Positions 44,882 through 54,579 are shown, counted from the stretch's first letter. The stretch is DNA of 64,000 nt from Prevotella sp. (GCA_023663025.1 JAMPIC010000007.1:1-64000), one strand, 5' to 3'. Translations and numbers: made by a program. Notes: generated by a model from the sequence alone, not told the origin.

Positions 44882-47800
44882 CTACAGTACCCTTACCGCC
44901 CGTCCGAGAGCGAAAGAGTAAAGATACGCCTCCTTGACCCGTTTGCCGAATATCCTGCCGAGAGCGGCGGCGTACAGCTTTATTTGCAGGTCGTATCTGT
45001 CAGCGAGAGTTTTCTCTCCCGCGCCCCTGTCCGTCTTGTAGTCGATAAGGACGATCTCTCCGTCCTCCTCGAACATACAGTCGGCAATGCCTTGCAGCAT
45101 ACTATTATCATTATACTCCATAAGTCTCTCATCGTCAAGAGCGGCGTCGGATTTTTTGATTAAAAATTTCTGTTCCCGTCGGATACTGTCGGATTTTTTT
45201 ATTCTGCCGTACAGCTCCGAGGCGAAAAACACCTTTATCTGCCCGATATTCAGCGACCCGCTCTCCTCGGGAGTGAGCAAGCCCCGCTCCGCGAGTCTTT
45301 CCGCTTCGGCGGCGGGATCGGCTTCGGCGGCGGAAAAGTCGGCGTACTGCATAAAGGTATGCACCGCCGTGCCCTTTTCGGCGGCGGTAAGTCCTCCCGC
45401 CTCGGCAAATTCGGGACGTCGCAGGAAAAGCCTGTCTCCGTCCGCGCTTTTGGAAATTTCCGTCACCGTCACCTTTGCGGACTTGTCCGTCAGCTCGCCG
45501 TCGTAGACGAACGCGAAGCCGTCAAGCAGCCGTTTCACCTTATCCTCGTCGGGCAGGACGGTTTCCGCATCTTCCGTTTCGGGGACGTTTTCCCCGTCCG
45601 TATCGGCTTTGCAAACTCTGACCGCCGTTTCCGTTTCTTTCAGGGGGACGAACTCGCCGTCCCTGAACCATTCCCCGTCTGGGTGAACAAGCATTGCCAG
45701 GGATATCCAATCCAGCATTGACCTTGCTCCCGCAGCCGCCGAGGGAGTTACCCCGCCGCCCGTAATTACTTCGGAGCGCATGGAGGCTATCTCCCCGCGA
45801 ACCTTTTTGCTGTCGGGGACGGTGATGAAAAGCCGTTCCCTCGCTCTTGTCAGGGCAACGTACAGAAGCCGCATTTCCTCGCTTTTCGCGTTTCCCCTGT
45901 TCAGCTCCTTCAGCACCTCCTGCGGGAAAGAATTATAGAGCCTGAGCCGTTCCCTGTCCTGTATCCCGAAGCCTATGCCGTACTCGGAATTTATCTGTAT
46001 CCTGCGTTTCAGGTCCTCCTCGTTGAAATGTCCCGACGAACCGCACAGGAACACGAACGGGTACTCCAATCCCTTTGACCTGTGTATGGTCTTGACGGAA
46101 ACCGTATCCTCCGCTTGAGAAACCGCAGAAGCCCGTTTCAGGTCGCCGCCCCGCCGTATTATCATGTTTATATAACGCACAAATCCCGACAAGCCGCCGC
46201 CCGAGTTTTTCTCGTAGCTTTCCGCAACGTCAAGCAGCAGGCGGAGATTTGCCCGCTTCTGGCTGCCGTCTTTATAGACCTGCACCGCCGACAGAAAATC
46301 CGTACTGTCGTATATTGTTCTGATAAAGCGTTCCAATGTCTGGGAAGCGGCACAGTACCGCAGCTTGCCGAACAGGGACATAAATTTTTCCAGCTTGCCG
46401 TAAAGGGGCTCGTCCGCACCGATATCCGTGCCGCCCTCCAGCACCCGCTTTATCGCGCGGAAGTACCGTTCCTCATTGCCGCCCTTGACTTCCGCAAGCC
46501 GCGCCATATCGTCCGCCGTAAGCATAAACATGGGGGACATCAGCGCCGCCGCCAGCGGGATATTCTGCATGGGATTGTCGATAACCGCCAGCAAGCTTGT
46601 CAGCGCCGATATTTCCCGGGACTGCAAATATCCCGCCGGCTCTTCGGCGTAAGCCTTTATGCCCGCGCCGGCAAGCTCCGCCACATACCGTTCCGCGTTT
46701 TTGTTATTGCGAAGCAGTATGCAGAAATCGCCCGGACGGCAGGGTCTGACCGTTCCTTTGTCGAACACGGTTTCCGTACCGAGCATACGCTTTATGCGAG
46801 CGGCTACGGCGCGTGCCTCGGCGTTTTCGTCGTTCTCGCAGTCGGGAACTGTTATTATCTCCGTAGTTCTGTCTCCCTCTGGGTAATCCAATCCCCTGAC
46901 GAGAGCCTCCGCTTCGGTGTAGTCTATCCCGCCCGCGGCTTTGCTCATCACGCAGCCGAAAACGTAGTTCACAAAGCCGACGACTTCCTCGCTGCTGCGG
47001 AAGTTCCTGTTGAGAAATATAGCCGCGTTCGTCCCCGAAAAGTCCGCGCCCGTATAGCTTTCCGCGACCGCAAGTGCGTTTGTGAACAGCTTGGGGTTAG
47101 CCTGGCGGAAGCTGTAGATGGACTGCTTCACGTCCCCCACCGCGAACAGATTTGTCCCGCCCTTTTCGGCTGTGCCGCCTTTGGACAGCAGCTTGAAGAT
47201 CAAGTCCTGATTGTCATTGGCGTCCTGAAACTCGTCTATCATTATCATGCCATAGTAGTCGGAAAGCTCCCGCGCAAGCCGCGTGGCAACGATGTTTCCG
47301 TCCCCGTCCTTTTCCGCAAGAAGCCTTATCGCAAGCTGCTCCGCGTCGGAAAAGCCGAGAGCGTTTTTTTCGGTTTTAAGCTTGTCAAGCTCCGCCGCGA
47401 ACAGCATTATCACGCCGTTCAGACTTTCCAGTATTTCCCCGTGCACACGGTAGTCGTCGGCGATTTCTTCCAGACGGAATACGCCGCCGCCCGTTTTGTC
47501 AAGCTCCTTTTTGTACCTGTTCCGAATATCCTTTATCCGCTCGGCGGTCTCCTTCTCGGCGTCGGTCATACTGCGGGGAAAGCTTATCCGCGTTTTCGGC
47601 GCGGGAGGCTGAACCACCCGCTCGTCCCAGCCGTACTCGGTGCGGCTCAGATTTTTCAGCATGAGCTTTATCCTGTCCGTTTCCACCTCGATCGCGTCGG
47701 ATGCCTTTCCGCAAAGCTTGAAGTAAAGCTTTCCCGCGTATTCGGCTTGTCCCGCGAGACGGCGGTAAACCTCCTCCAGACGGTTCAGGTAAAGCTTCGC

Positions 47801-48430
47801 AAGCGGGTCGGTATTGGGGTCGAAGCCTTTTTTGTACCTGTCCGCCGCGTTTTTCAGCCAATCCTCGTAAAAAGGTATGGACGTGAGGAACTCGTACAGC
47901 TTCAGCACTGTTTCCTCAAGCTCCTCGTCCCCTCGGCGGGAACCGCTGAAAAATCCTGCCAGACGTTCCGTTTCCTCGGGCGTTTCGCCGTAAAGCTTTT
48001 CAAAGACGTTCTCCGCCGCCCGCCGTTTCAGCAGCGTTTCCTCGGCGTCGTCCAGTATGCGGAAGCCCGCCGAAACGTCCAGAGACTGAATATTCTCCCG
48101 TATCAGGTCGAAGCAGAACGAGTGTATGGTGGATATTTTCGCCGTCCGAAGCAGGGACTGCTGACGGCAGAGCCACAGGTTGTCAGGCTCGCGGGCGATC
48201 TTTTCCGACAGAGCCGCCGAGAGCCGCTGCTTCATCTGCTCCGCCGCGTCATTGGTAAACGTTACCACCACAAGCCTGTCGGCGGGCATTTTGTTTTCCG
48301 TGTCGGAAAGTATTCCCAACAGTCTTTCCACAAGCACCGAGGTCTTGCCGCTTCCCGCCGCCGCGGAGACGATAACTCCCGTTCCACGGGCTGTAACGGC
48401 GTCAAGCTGTTCTTTTGTCCATTGGCTCAT
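44882..48430 (-). CDS. addA: ATP-dependent helicase/nuclease subunit A
   Basis: A 1182-residue UvrD-type helicase with a C-terminal RecB-like nuclease. Walker A is SAAAGSGKTSVLVERLLG near residues 20-37; the Walker B is MIMIDEFQDANDNQD; helicase motif SVKTIHRSKGLEYPFVF is late. The nuclease motif is GIADCMFEEDGEIVLIDYKTD near 1127-1146. With AddB it resects double-strand breaks and reads Chi. Its start overlaps addB by four bases. The opposite strand is open over long stretches because of codon bias, but those frames are not genes. Confidence 0.97.
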   Translation of the reverse strand: MSQWTKEQLDAVTARGTGVIVSAAAGSGKTSVLVERLLGILSDTENKMPADRLVVVTFTNDAAEQMKQRLSAALSEKIAREPDNLWLCRQQSLLRTAKISTIHSFCFDLIRENIQSLDVSAGFRILDDAEETLLKRRAAENVFEKLYGETPEETERLAGFFSGSRRGDEELEETVLKLYEFLTSIPFYEDWLKNAADRYKKGFDPNTDPLAKLYLNRLEEVYRRLAGQAEYAGKLYFKLCGKASDAIEVETDRIKLMLKNLSRTEYGWDERVVQPPAPKTRISFPRSMTDAEKETAERIKDIRNRYKKELDKTGGGVFRLEEIADDYRVHGEILESLNGVIMLFAAELDKLKTEKNALGFSDAEQLAIRLLAEKDGDGNIVATRLARELSDYYGMIMIDEFQDANDNQDLIFKLLSKGGTAEKGGTNLFAVGDVKQSIYSFRQANPKLFTNALAVAESYTGADFSGTNAAIFLNRNFRSSEEVVGFVNYVFGCVMSKAAGGIDYTEAEALVRGLDYPEGDRTTEIITVPDCENDENAEARAVAARIKRMLGTETVFDKGTVRPCRPGDFCILLRNNKNAERYVAELAGAGIKAYAEEPAGYLQSREISALTSLLAVIDNPMQNIPLAAALMSPMFMLTADDMARLAEVKGGNEERYFRAIKRVLEGGTDIGADEPLYGKLEKFMSLFGKLRYCAASQTLERFIRTIYDSTDFLSAVQVYKDGSQKRANLRLLLDVAESYEKNSGGGLSGFVRYINMIIRRGGDLKRASAVSQAEDTVSVKTIHRSKGLEYPFVFLCGSSGHFNEEDLKRRIQINSEYGIGFGIQDRERLRLYNSFPQEVLKELNRGNAKSEEMRLLYVALTRARERLFITVPDSKKVRGEIASMRSEVITGGGVTPSAAAGARSMLDWISLAMLVHPDGEWFRDGEFVPLKETETAVRVCKADTDGENVPETEDAETVLPDEDKVKRLLDGFAFVYDGELTDKSAKVTVTEISKSADGDRLFLRRPEFAEAGGLTAAEKGTAVHTFMQYADFSAAEADPAAEAERLAERGLLTPEESGSLNIGQIKVFFASELYGRIKKSDSIRREQKFLIKKSDAALDDERLMEYNDNSMLQGIADCMFEEDGEIVLIDYKTDRGAGEKTLADRYDLQIKLYAAALGRIFGKRVKEAYLYSFALGRAVRVL

Positions 48431-51400
48431 TGGGTATCATCTCCGTTCATGATTTTTTCTATAAGCTCGTAAGCGTTGCCGGCGTACTCCCTGAACCTGT
48501 CGGGAGGATAGTTTCCGCACACGCTTTTATAGTCGCAGTAACCGCAGGGCAGCGCGCCCTCGCCGTCCGCCAGCGGGAGCGCTTCCACTTTTCCCTTTGC
48601 CAGATTTTCGGCGGTCTCCTCAAGCAGCCTGTAGGAATATTTCCGCAGGTTTTCAAGCTGCTCGGCGGTGACGAGCTTGGAATAAGCGTAGTACCCTCCT
48701 GAGGTTTTCTTCACGGGGATAAACACGCCGCCGCAGTCCTTTTCCATGGCGGTGATAACGTCGTCGTTCCGAAGCACCGCGCCCTTCATTTTGTATGTGC
48801 CGTTCAGGACTTCCCGCAAGGCCTCCTCGCCGTCGTTCCGTCCCAGACCCGCCGCCGCGTCCTTTGCGGGCATATATAGCACTCCTGCGGGAACGTCCCC
48901 CGAAAAGCGTCCACGGCTGTTTCCGTCGGTGACGGCGAAAAGGTACAGCAGCATCTGCATATTAACGCCGTAAAGCAAATCCTCGTAACGGAACTCCTTT
49001 ACGCCCGACTTGTAGTCGATAACGCGGACGTATGTCTCAGCATCGCCTCGGTAAACGTCCACCCTGTCCACCGTACCCTCGAACCAAACGGTTATGCCGC
49101 TTTCGGTGACAAGCTTCAAGGGGTCTTCGTCGCCGTCCCTGCGCAGGGTGTACTCGAACCCCTCGGGGACGAACTTGCTTTGCCCGAACTCCTCCGCAAG
49201 CCTTTCGAGAATGTCCGCCAGCGTGTCGGAAAGTCTGGCGAACGCCGCCTTGTAACGCTTTGTCTTGCCGTAATCGCCGCCCACCGCGTCGCTTCGGTAG
49301 TATTCGCCCAAATGCTTTTTCACGAGCTTCAAAATGTCCTCACGGCTCATGGCGATAAATTCATCGCGGCTTTTTTCGCGGAGGGTTTCGCTCAGGCAGT
49401 AGTGTATAGCCGTTCCCCGTGAGGGACTGTCAAGCTCCACCTTTTGAGGCGGGTAGAGCTTCAGACCCTTTTGGCAGTAGTATTTGAACGGACATTTCAT
49501 ATAGTCCTCAAACCGTGAGGCGGACATGGAAATGTTCCTGCCGAAAAGTCGTCTGCCCGTTTCGGGGGACAGGCTGTGTTCCGCCGAGTTTTCGATATTT
49601 TTAAGGTACTCCAGCCGCTCCGCGTATTCGGGAAGTTCCTCCAGAGCCTTTCTCAGACTTGCGGAATCCGCGTCGCCGCGGCGGTAGTTCCGCACATACT
49701 GGTAATACGCCGCTCTTGCCGTTGTGCAGAACGGCAGCAGTCCACGCTGCTCAAAGGACGTAGCAACGTCCTTTCCGAAAATTTCCTCCGCGTGGTTCAC
49801 CACTGACGAGGGGTAAAGCTGTCTGCCCGAGATATCCGAAACGGGATAGGTGATCCACAGCCGCTCCGAAGCCATGGAAAGGGCGGAGTACGCCGCGAAA
49901 CGCTCCTCGTCAAGCTTGTCCGCCGAGCCGCCGGAAAGGGTTATCCCCGCCGCTTCCAGGGCGAGCCTGTCCCGGTCGCTGAAAAGTCCCGAGGGCTTAG
50001 CCGCATAGGGGAACGCCCCCTCGTTCGCGCCTATCACGAAAACCGCTTTCGGCTCGGCGAGACGCGCCGTGTGCGCCGCCACGAACTGCACGCAGTCCAG
50101 AGTTTGGGGCGGCGAGGACAGCTTAAGTCCCGACGCTGCCGCAGAGAAAAGTTCCGCGAAGTCCGCGGGACTTATTTTCGCGTCCGCAAGCGCCCTGTCA
50201 AGAGTTTCCAGAAGTCCGCAGAGCAGCTCCCAGAGCTGTTTTATCTCACGCACCGCAGCTAAGGCGGCTGCGTCCTCGCTTGTGCAGTTTTCGCAGAAGC
50301 TTTGGAGACTGCCGTACAGACCCGCGTCATCGAAAAACGTTACCAGCGCGGCGCAGAAGCCTTTTCCGTCCGAGTCCGCCATAGCGCGGCGAAGCTTGAA
50401 AATCGGTTCGGTGACCTTTTTCCTGACCTGCTCCGCGCCGAAGCGAACGTCGTCGTATTCAAAGGGTTTTTCCCACATCCCGCCCTCGATGTTCCATTTG
50501 TAGCAGCAGTCCTCAACGGCGGCGATCTCCTCGTCGGTCAGACCCGCCATACCCGTTTTCATGTACCTTAGCCAATCCTCGGTGGAGGCGCTTTTGCCCG
50601 CCGCGAGGGCGAGAGCTGTCCTCACAAAAATAAACAGGGACTTATGGGCGGCGGTGCGGCTGTCGTCGGTATAGAACGGTATGCCGTAACGCTCGAAGGC
50701 GCTTTCCATGACCGACGAATAAAGCTCTTTCTGTCTTGCGAGGACGGCTATGTCGCTGTAGCGGAAGCCCTCCTCCATAACAAGGCGGCGTATCTCGGAG
50801 CAAACAAGGTCTCCCTCGCCGTAGCTGTCCGCGGAACGGTACACCTTTACGGCGCGGTTTTCCCCGCCGAACCTGCCGCGCACGTTCCTCAGCACGTTTG
50901 CGCTGTAGAACGCCAGCTCCGGAGCTTTAAAGCGTTTCGGCTCGGTCAGCATTGTTTTTACGGTCTTTACGCCCAAATCGGCGGCGGCTCCCGTCAGCTT
51001 GCTTACGGTTCTGTTGACCGCCGCGAACACGGAGTATTCCGCAGACTGCGCGTCGGCGGTGGGCAGACATACCGTCACGCTTTCGCTTTGGGCGATCATC
51101 ACGTTCAGCATGGCGTATTCGTCGGCGGTAAAGCTTTTGAACGCGTCGATATAGACGGTTTTCCCCGCGAAATAGCCGTGCTTCGCCGCCCGCGCGGCAG
51201 CCTCGGAAACGTCCCCGCCGCTGTCCTTGTAGCCGCTTTGGGAGAGTATCCTGCAATACTCGGAGTATATCAGGGCGATATCGGCGGTCTTGTCCCGAAC
51301 GCTTTCGTCAAGCCTGTCCGCGCAGGCGGAAAGAACCTCGGCGGTAATGCCGTTCACGGTAAGTTCCTTTACGATCTCCAGGCTGCTTTCCGCAAAAGAG

Positions 51401-51744
51401 GGGGACTTAGCCTGTCTGCCGTAGAAAAGCAGTCCGTCCCGCTCGGAAATTTCCGCAAGCGCACGGTACATCATAACCTTTTTCACCGTATCGTCGGCGT
51501 ATCTGCCTTTCAGACCGCCGTGTCTGATAAAGACGTCCCGCGCCGTCCTGTCGAATGAAAGCACGTCCAAGCGGTTGAACAAAACCATGCCCAGCCGCTC
51601 GTAAAGGCTTCTGTCGAACTCCGCCGAAAACTGGTCGGGGATTATTATGAGAACGTTCTTGCCCGCTTTTGCGGCGGCTTCGATACGGTTTGTCATTTCG
51701 TAAGACTTGCCGCAGCCCGCTCCGCCTAAAATCAGATTTAACAT
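48427..51744 (-). CDS. addB: ATP-dependent helicase/nuclease subunit B
   Basis: A 1105-residue AddB. Walker A is GGAGCGKSYEMTNRIEAA near residue 7. The nuclease domain has VIDYKSGVKEF; the four iron-sulfur Cys are in CPFKYYC (one used) and CGYCDYKSVCGNYPPDRF at the C-terminus. It completes the AddAB helicase-nuclease. Order addB-addA with four-base overlap is standard. No clear promoter was seen in the 31 bases upstream. Confidence 0.96.
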   Translation of the reverse strand: MLNLILGGAGCGKSYEMTNRIEAAAKAGKNVLIIIPDQFSAEFDRSLYERLGMVLFNRLDVLSFDRTARDVFIRHGGLKGRYADDTVKKVMMYRALAEISERDGLLFYGRQAKSPSFAESSLEIVKELTVNGITAEVLSACADRLDESVRDKTADIALIYSEYCRILSQSGYKDSGGDVSEAAARAAKHGYFAGKTVYIDAFKSFTADEYAMLNVMIAQSESVTVCLPTADAQSAEYSVFAAVNRTVSKLTGAAADLGVKTVKTMLTEPKRFKAPELAFYSANVLRNVRGRFGGENRAVKVYRSADSYGEGDLVCSEIRRLVMEEGFRYSDIAVLARQKELYSSVMESAFERYGIPFYTDDSRTAAHKSLFIFVRTALALAAGKSASTEDWLRYMKTGMAGLTDEEIAAVEDCCYKWNIEGGMWEKPFEYDDVRFGAEQVRKKVTEPIFKLRRAMADSDGKGFCAALVTFFDDAGLYGSLQSFCENCTSEDAAALAAVREIKQLWELLCGLLETLDRALADAKISPADFAELFSAAASGLKLSSPPQTLDCVQFVAAHTARLAEPKAVFVIGANEGAFPYAAKPSGLFSDRDRLALEAAGITLSGGSADKLDEERFAAYSALSMASERLWITYPVSDISGRQLYPSSVVNHAEEIFGKDVATSFEQRGLLPFCTTARAAYYQYVRNYRRGDADSASLRKALEELPEYAERLEYLKNIENSAEHSLSPETGRRLFGRNISMSASRFEDYMKCPFKYYCQKGLKLYPPQKVELDSPSRGTAIHYCLSETLREKSRDEFIAMSREDILKLVKKHLGEYYRSDAVGGDYGKTKRYKAAFARLSDTLADILERLAEEFGQSKFVPEGFEYTLRRDGDEDPLKLVTESGITVWFEGTVDRVDVYRGDAETYVRVIDYKSGVKEFRYEDLLYGVNMQMLLYLFAVTDGNSRGRFSGDVPAGVLYMPAKDAAAGLGRNDGEEALREVLNGTYKMKGAVLRNDDVITAMEKDCGGVFIPVKKTSGGYYAYSKLVTAEQLENLRKYSYRLLEETAENLAKGKVEALPLADGEGALPCGYCDYKSVCGNYPPDRFREYAGNAYELIEKIMNGDDTQ

Positions 51745-51775
51745 AAATCACAGCTTCTTTTCTTTAAATTTTAAC

Positions 51776-51801
51776 CGCGGGACGGGAAACCCGTCCCCTA
51801 C
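51776..51801. repeat. Palindromic intergenic repeat, copy overlapping the mpg stop codon
   Basis: Identical over 26 bases to 33672-33697: GGGACGGG (51779-51786), AAA, CCCGTCCC (51790-51797), CTAC. The TAG stop of mpg (51800-51798 on the minus strand) is part of the repeat. Confidence 0.75.
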
Positions 51802-52325
51802 GGTTGCCTGTCAACCGCTTTAAACCGCCAAAGTATATCCCGATATTCGGAAGTAGCATAGTCTATGCCGACCCTGGGCAGAGCCTCGATTTCCGGGCGG
51901 AAACCGTCGTCCTCTATCCGTATGCGGGGATTTCCGCAGAAGCTCTCCCCGTTGAAGCTTTTGTCAATACCCAGCTTTTTTGTCAGCTTTGCGGGACCGC
52001 TGTAAACCTCGCAGGCGCGGAACAGCACCGCCTGCGGCTGTCCTTCCTCTCCCGTGACGGCGTTCATCAGCCAATGTATTCCGTAGCAAAGGTAGACGTA
52101 TACCGTCCCCGCTTTTTCATAGAGGATTTTTGTACGCTCGGTTTTCCCTTTGCTGGCGTGGCAGGCTGTGTCCTCCTCGCCCCGGTAGGCTTCCGCCTCG
52201 GTTATCCGCAGGGAAACTTCCGAACCGTCCTCAAACGTCCTGACAATGAGCTTTCCCACTAAATCGGGAGCAACCTCAAGCACGTCCCTGTGAAAGAAAT
52301 TTACGTCCAGAATAATATTTCCCAT
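51798..52325 (-). CDS. mpg: 3-methyladenine DNA glycosylase (AAG/MPG family)
   Basis: A 175-residue Mpg. NFFHRDVLEVAPDLVGKLIV starts the fold; ITEAEAYRGEEDTACHASKGKTERT holds the catalytic Glu region; VYVYLCYGIHWLMNAVT and GPAKLTKKLGID follow. It removes alkylated purines and hypoxanthine. ATG 52325 with AGGTGAT is preferred to the longer frame to 52367, which overlaps the GNAT gene. The stop codon lies within an intergenic repeat. A second methyladenine glycosylase (tag) is at 35191. Confidence 0.93.
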   Translation of the reverse strand: MGNIILDVNFFHRDVLEVAPDLVGKLIVRTFEDGSEVSLRITEAEAYRGEEDTACHASKGKTERTKILYEKAGTVYVYLCYGIHWLMNAVTGEEGQPQAVLFRACEVYSGPAKLTKKLGIDKSFNGESFCGNPRIRIEDDGFRPEIEALPRVGIDYATSEYRDILWRFKAVDRQP

Positions 52326-52333
52326 AATATCAC

Positions 52334-52777
52334 CTACAGATTGTACGGTATGCGTTTTTCTTCCCACCGCATAAGTATTTCGGTTTCGCCCGTGGATATG
52401 TCGGAAATTTTTCTGACGGGCACAAAACCCTCCCGCCTGTAGAATTCCGCCGCTCTGACGTTTTTTTCGTACACGCAGAGGGACAGCTTCGGATACAGCG
52501 TTTTGACGAAGTCCAGCAGGGATTTTCCCAATCCATTGGAACGGTGCCTGCCGTCCACGAAAAAGCCCTCTATGCGGCTCTCGTTCAGACCGATAAAGCC
52601 GGCTATTTCGCCGCCGCGCAAAGCCGTGTAGACCTCCGCGCGGGGAATTGCTTCGGAGACCTCGGCGAAGCAGTCCTGCCAGTATTCCCGCCGTATGAAA
52701 CCGTGAGCTTCAAGGTTTGAGGACAGCCATATTTCCATAATGCGTTCAAGGTCGGTATTTTCGTATTTTCTTATCAT
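52334..52777 (-). CDS. GNAT family N-acetyltransferase
   Basis: A 147-residue GNAT protein. IEGFFVDGRHRSNGLGKSLLDFVK contains the R-x-x-G-x-G-K acetyl-CoA site and CVYEKNVRAAEFYRREGFV is the C-terminal motif. It resembles YjaB-type acetyltransferases; substrate unknown. ATG 52777 is preferred; the frame to 52834 includes the promoter region. mpg follows after eight bases, so the two are co-transcribed. Confidence 0.88.
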   Translation of the reverse strand: MIRKYENTDLERIMEIWLSSNLEAHGFIRREYWQDCFAEVSEAIPRAEVYTALRGGEIAGFIGLNESRIEGFFVDGRHRSNGLGKSLLDFVKTLYPKLSLCVYEKNVRAAEFYRREGFVPVRKISDISTGETEILMRWEEKRIPYNL

Positions 52778-52799
52778 TTCCGTTCTCCGTTTTTTATTA

Positions 52800-52828
52800 A
52801 GTATACCATGTTTCCGAAAATATTTCAA
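52800..52828 (-). promoter_or_regulatory. Sigma-A type promoter for the GNAT-mpg operon
   Basis: On the minus strand: TTGAAA (52828-52823), 17 bases, TATACT (52805-52800). Confidence 0.65.
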
Positions 52829-52831
52829 CCG

Positions 52832-52868
52832 CAAAAACGGGGACTTCCGAAATTTTCGGAAATCCCCG
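52832..52868. terminator. Terminator between the bile salt hydrolase and GNAT genes
   Basis: A near-perfect 15-pair stem (52838-52852 with 52854-52868, one wobble) ends on the minus strand in TTTTTGC. A T run also lies on the other side (52871-52875). It separates the hydrolase gene from the GNAT promoter. Confidence 0.85.
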
Positions 52869-52886
52869 CCGTTTTTATAAACGCAT

Positions 52887-53861
52887 TTAATTCTGAAACT
52901 CGATCTGCTCCTCGGTCACGGGAGTATAGCATATAAGACCGCTGCCGTCAAGGTTCTCGCGGTGCATATCCACGGCGGTTATGCGGTGGTTGCCGTAGGT
53001 CGTGTAGTAGTATATCCCCTTGTCCGCGTTGCAGCAGGAGGTGTAGAGCGTTACCTCGTACTTGCCGCCGCCAACGTCGCAGCAGCCCCTTTGCTGGTCT
53101 ACCGAGCCGAGAATATGGAAAAACTGCCCCACGCTCTCCGCCTCCGAGTCGCCCGAAACGGAGTTCATTTTCACGAAAGCCACCCTCACAAATCTCGACT
53201 GCGAGGACAGGTCGCCCGGCAGACCCAGTGCGCCCATTCCCCTGCTGTAAGCCGTCAGCGGCAGCTTGTCCGAAAAGCTGTTCGCGGGCGTTTCCGCCGA
53301 CAGGCTCATATAATTGTTAAGATTATACATCTGTATATCAAACGGGGGATTGTTCGTCAGCACCCCGACGGGGTTATCGTAAATTTTCAGCCCGTCCTTT
53401 ACCGCCTCCACGGTTACCGCCCCGTTTTTATCGGCGATTATCCAGTGGAGCTGCGAAAGGGGCAGCTTGTCACTGAACGGCTCGTTGTCTATATTGATAC
53501 GCTCCAGAAGCTCCCTTGCCTCGTTCAGCGAGCCGCACTGCGAGAGTATCCACGGGATAAACTCAAACTGGGCGACATTGTCCCTGCCCTGAATTTTTTC
53601 GCCGTAGACCGCGCTGCCGACAAAATTCAGTCCTGCCATTCCAAGACCCTTTTCGTTCACCGCGTCGTAATAAAGGGGGTAATTTTCCGCGATATGCGCC
53701 ATACCGATCATGGCGTAATGAGAACCGAGCCTGCCCATACTGCGGAAATCAAAGGGAAAATTCCGCGGGGTGACAGCAACGCTGTCGCCGTAGGAAAACT
53801 CGTAATCCAGCGTTCTTCCGAAATAAAAATCCTTTGTTTTGTATGTCGCTGCCGTACACAT
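52887..53861 (-). CDS. Choloylglycine hydrolase family protein, probable bile salt hydrolase
   Basis: A 324-residue Ntn hydrolase. After Met removal the nucleophile Cys2 (MCTAATY) is exposed. All six residues conserved in bile salt hydrolases are present at matching places: Cys2, Arg16 and Asp19 (GRTLDYE), Asn79 (AGLNF), Asn170 (VLTNN) and Arg223 (QSRFVR). Asn79 favours bile salt hydrolase over penicillin V acylase, which usually has Tyr there. There is no signal peptide, so the enzyme is cytoplasmic. ATG 53861 directly before Cys has the right spacing to GGAGA; ATG 53870 does not. It is a single gene with its own promoter and terminator. Confidence 0.9.
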   Translation of the reverse strand: MCTAATYKTKDFYFGRTLDYEFSYGDSVAVTPRNFPFDFRSMGRLGSHYAMIGMAHIAENYPLYYDAVNEKGLGMAGLNFVGSAVYGEKIQGRDNVAQFEFIPWILSQCGSLNEARELLERINIDNEPFSDKLPLSQLHWIIADKNGAVTVEAVKDGLKIYDNPVGVLTNNPPFDIQMYNLNNYMSLSAETPANSFSDKLPLTAYSRGMGALGLPGDLSSQSRFVRVAFVKMNSVSGDSEAESVGQFFHILGSVDQQRGCCDVGGGKYEVTLYTSCCNADKGIYYYTTYGNHRITAVDMHRENLDGSGLICYTPVTEEQIEFQN

Positions 53862-53899
53862 AATTATCATTCTCCTTTTTTATTTTATAGTATTAAGAA

Positions 53900-53928
53900 A
53901 GTATACAATATTTTTTTAATAAAATCAA
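53900..53928 (-). promoter_or_regulatory. Sigma-A type promoter for the bile salt hydrolase gene
   Basis: On the minus strand: TTGATT (53928-53923), 17 bases, TATACT (53905-53900). Confidence 0.7.
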
Positions 53929-54024
53929 GAGTTTTTAGGAAATTTTGCTTACGGCGGCAAATTTATATTTAACGCTGTTTTCAGTACAATTTTTTAACGG
54001 CGGTATTATATTAGGCGGTAAATT

Positions 54025-54570
54025 TTAATTCTGCGGATTATTTTCATAATATTCCGTTGTTCTTTGGTTCATTACAAAATTATACATCCGCTTCATAGGC
54101 TCGTTCGCGACGGCGATGTTATAAGAACGGGGATCTTTTCTGTCAAGGTTGAATTTGATTTTAAGCCTTTTGGAAAAACGAAGCTTTTTTCCGTCGGTAA
54201 ATATAAAAATAAGAACCATTTCGTGATATTTCTCAAGCTTGGTAAAATGTCTTTCCGCATTGCAGCTCATATTTTTAATATCGCCGTATTCATATCTCTT
54301 TTCGGACAGCCTTATTCCGAAAAGAGATATTTTTATATTAACGCCGTCTGTATCGGCTTCTACCGTACCTTTAAGATTTGCAAGAGCCAGCGTGCCGAGC
54401 CCGAGCAGCGCAGAGCCTGTTATAAGCAAAACAGATAACACGATCATACCCGTAAATTTTCCGATTTCACACGATATGTGCAGCAACAGTAAAAACGAAG
54501 CAATTGCAATAAGTCCGAGATTCGGCACAAGCACGAATTTCTCTTTTATTTCAAATTTTTCCGTTTCCAT
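54025..54570 (-). CDS. Two-span membrane protein with a PH-like cytoplasmic domain
   Basis: A 181-residue protein with two hydrophobic segments (about 18-33 and 41-66) and a beta-rich domain (GTVEADTDGVNIKISLFGIRLSEKRYEYGDIKNMSC...FTDGKKLRFSKRLK) that resembles bacterial PH-like domains. It ends the zinc-ribbon/SPFH gene run and follows the SPFH-type gene by nine bases. Function unknown. Confidence 0.7.
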   Translation of the reverse strand: METEKFEIKEKFVLVPNLGLIAIASFLLLLHISCEIGKFTGMIVLSVLLITGSALLGLGTLALANLKGTVEADTDGVNIKISLFGIRLSEKRYEYGDIKNMSCNAERHFTKLEKYHEMVLIFIFTDGKKLRFSKRLKIKFNLDRKDPRSYNIAVANEPMKRMYNFVMNQRTTEYYENNPQN

Positions 54571-54579
54571 AAATATCTC

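Noticed and set aside
46082..48472. A 796-codon open frame on the plus strand opposite addA
   Set aside because: It lies fully antisense to a well-conserved addA, its protein is rich in H, R and V from reverse codon bias, and it has no domain. The same applies to other long antisense frames such as 24303-25388 opposite polA.
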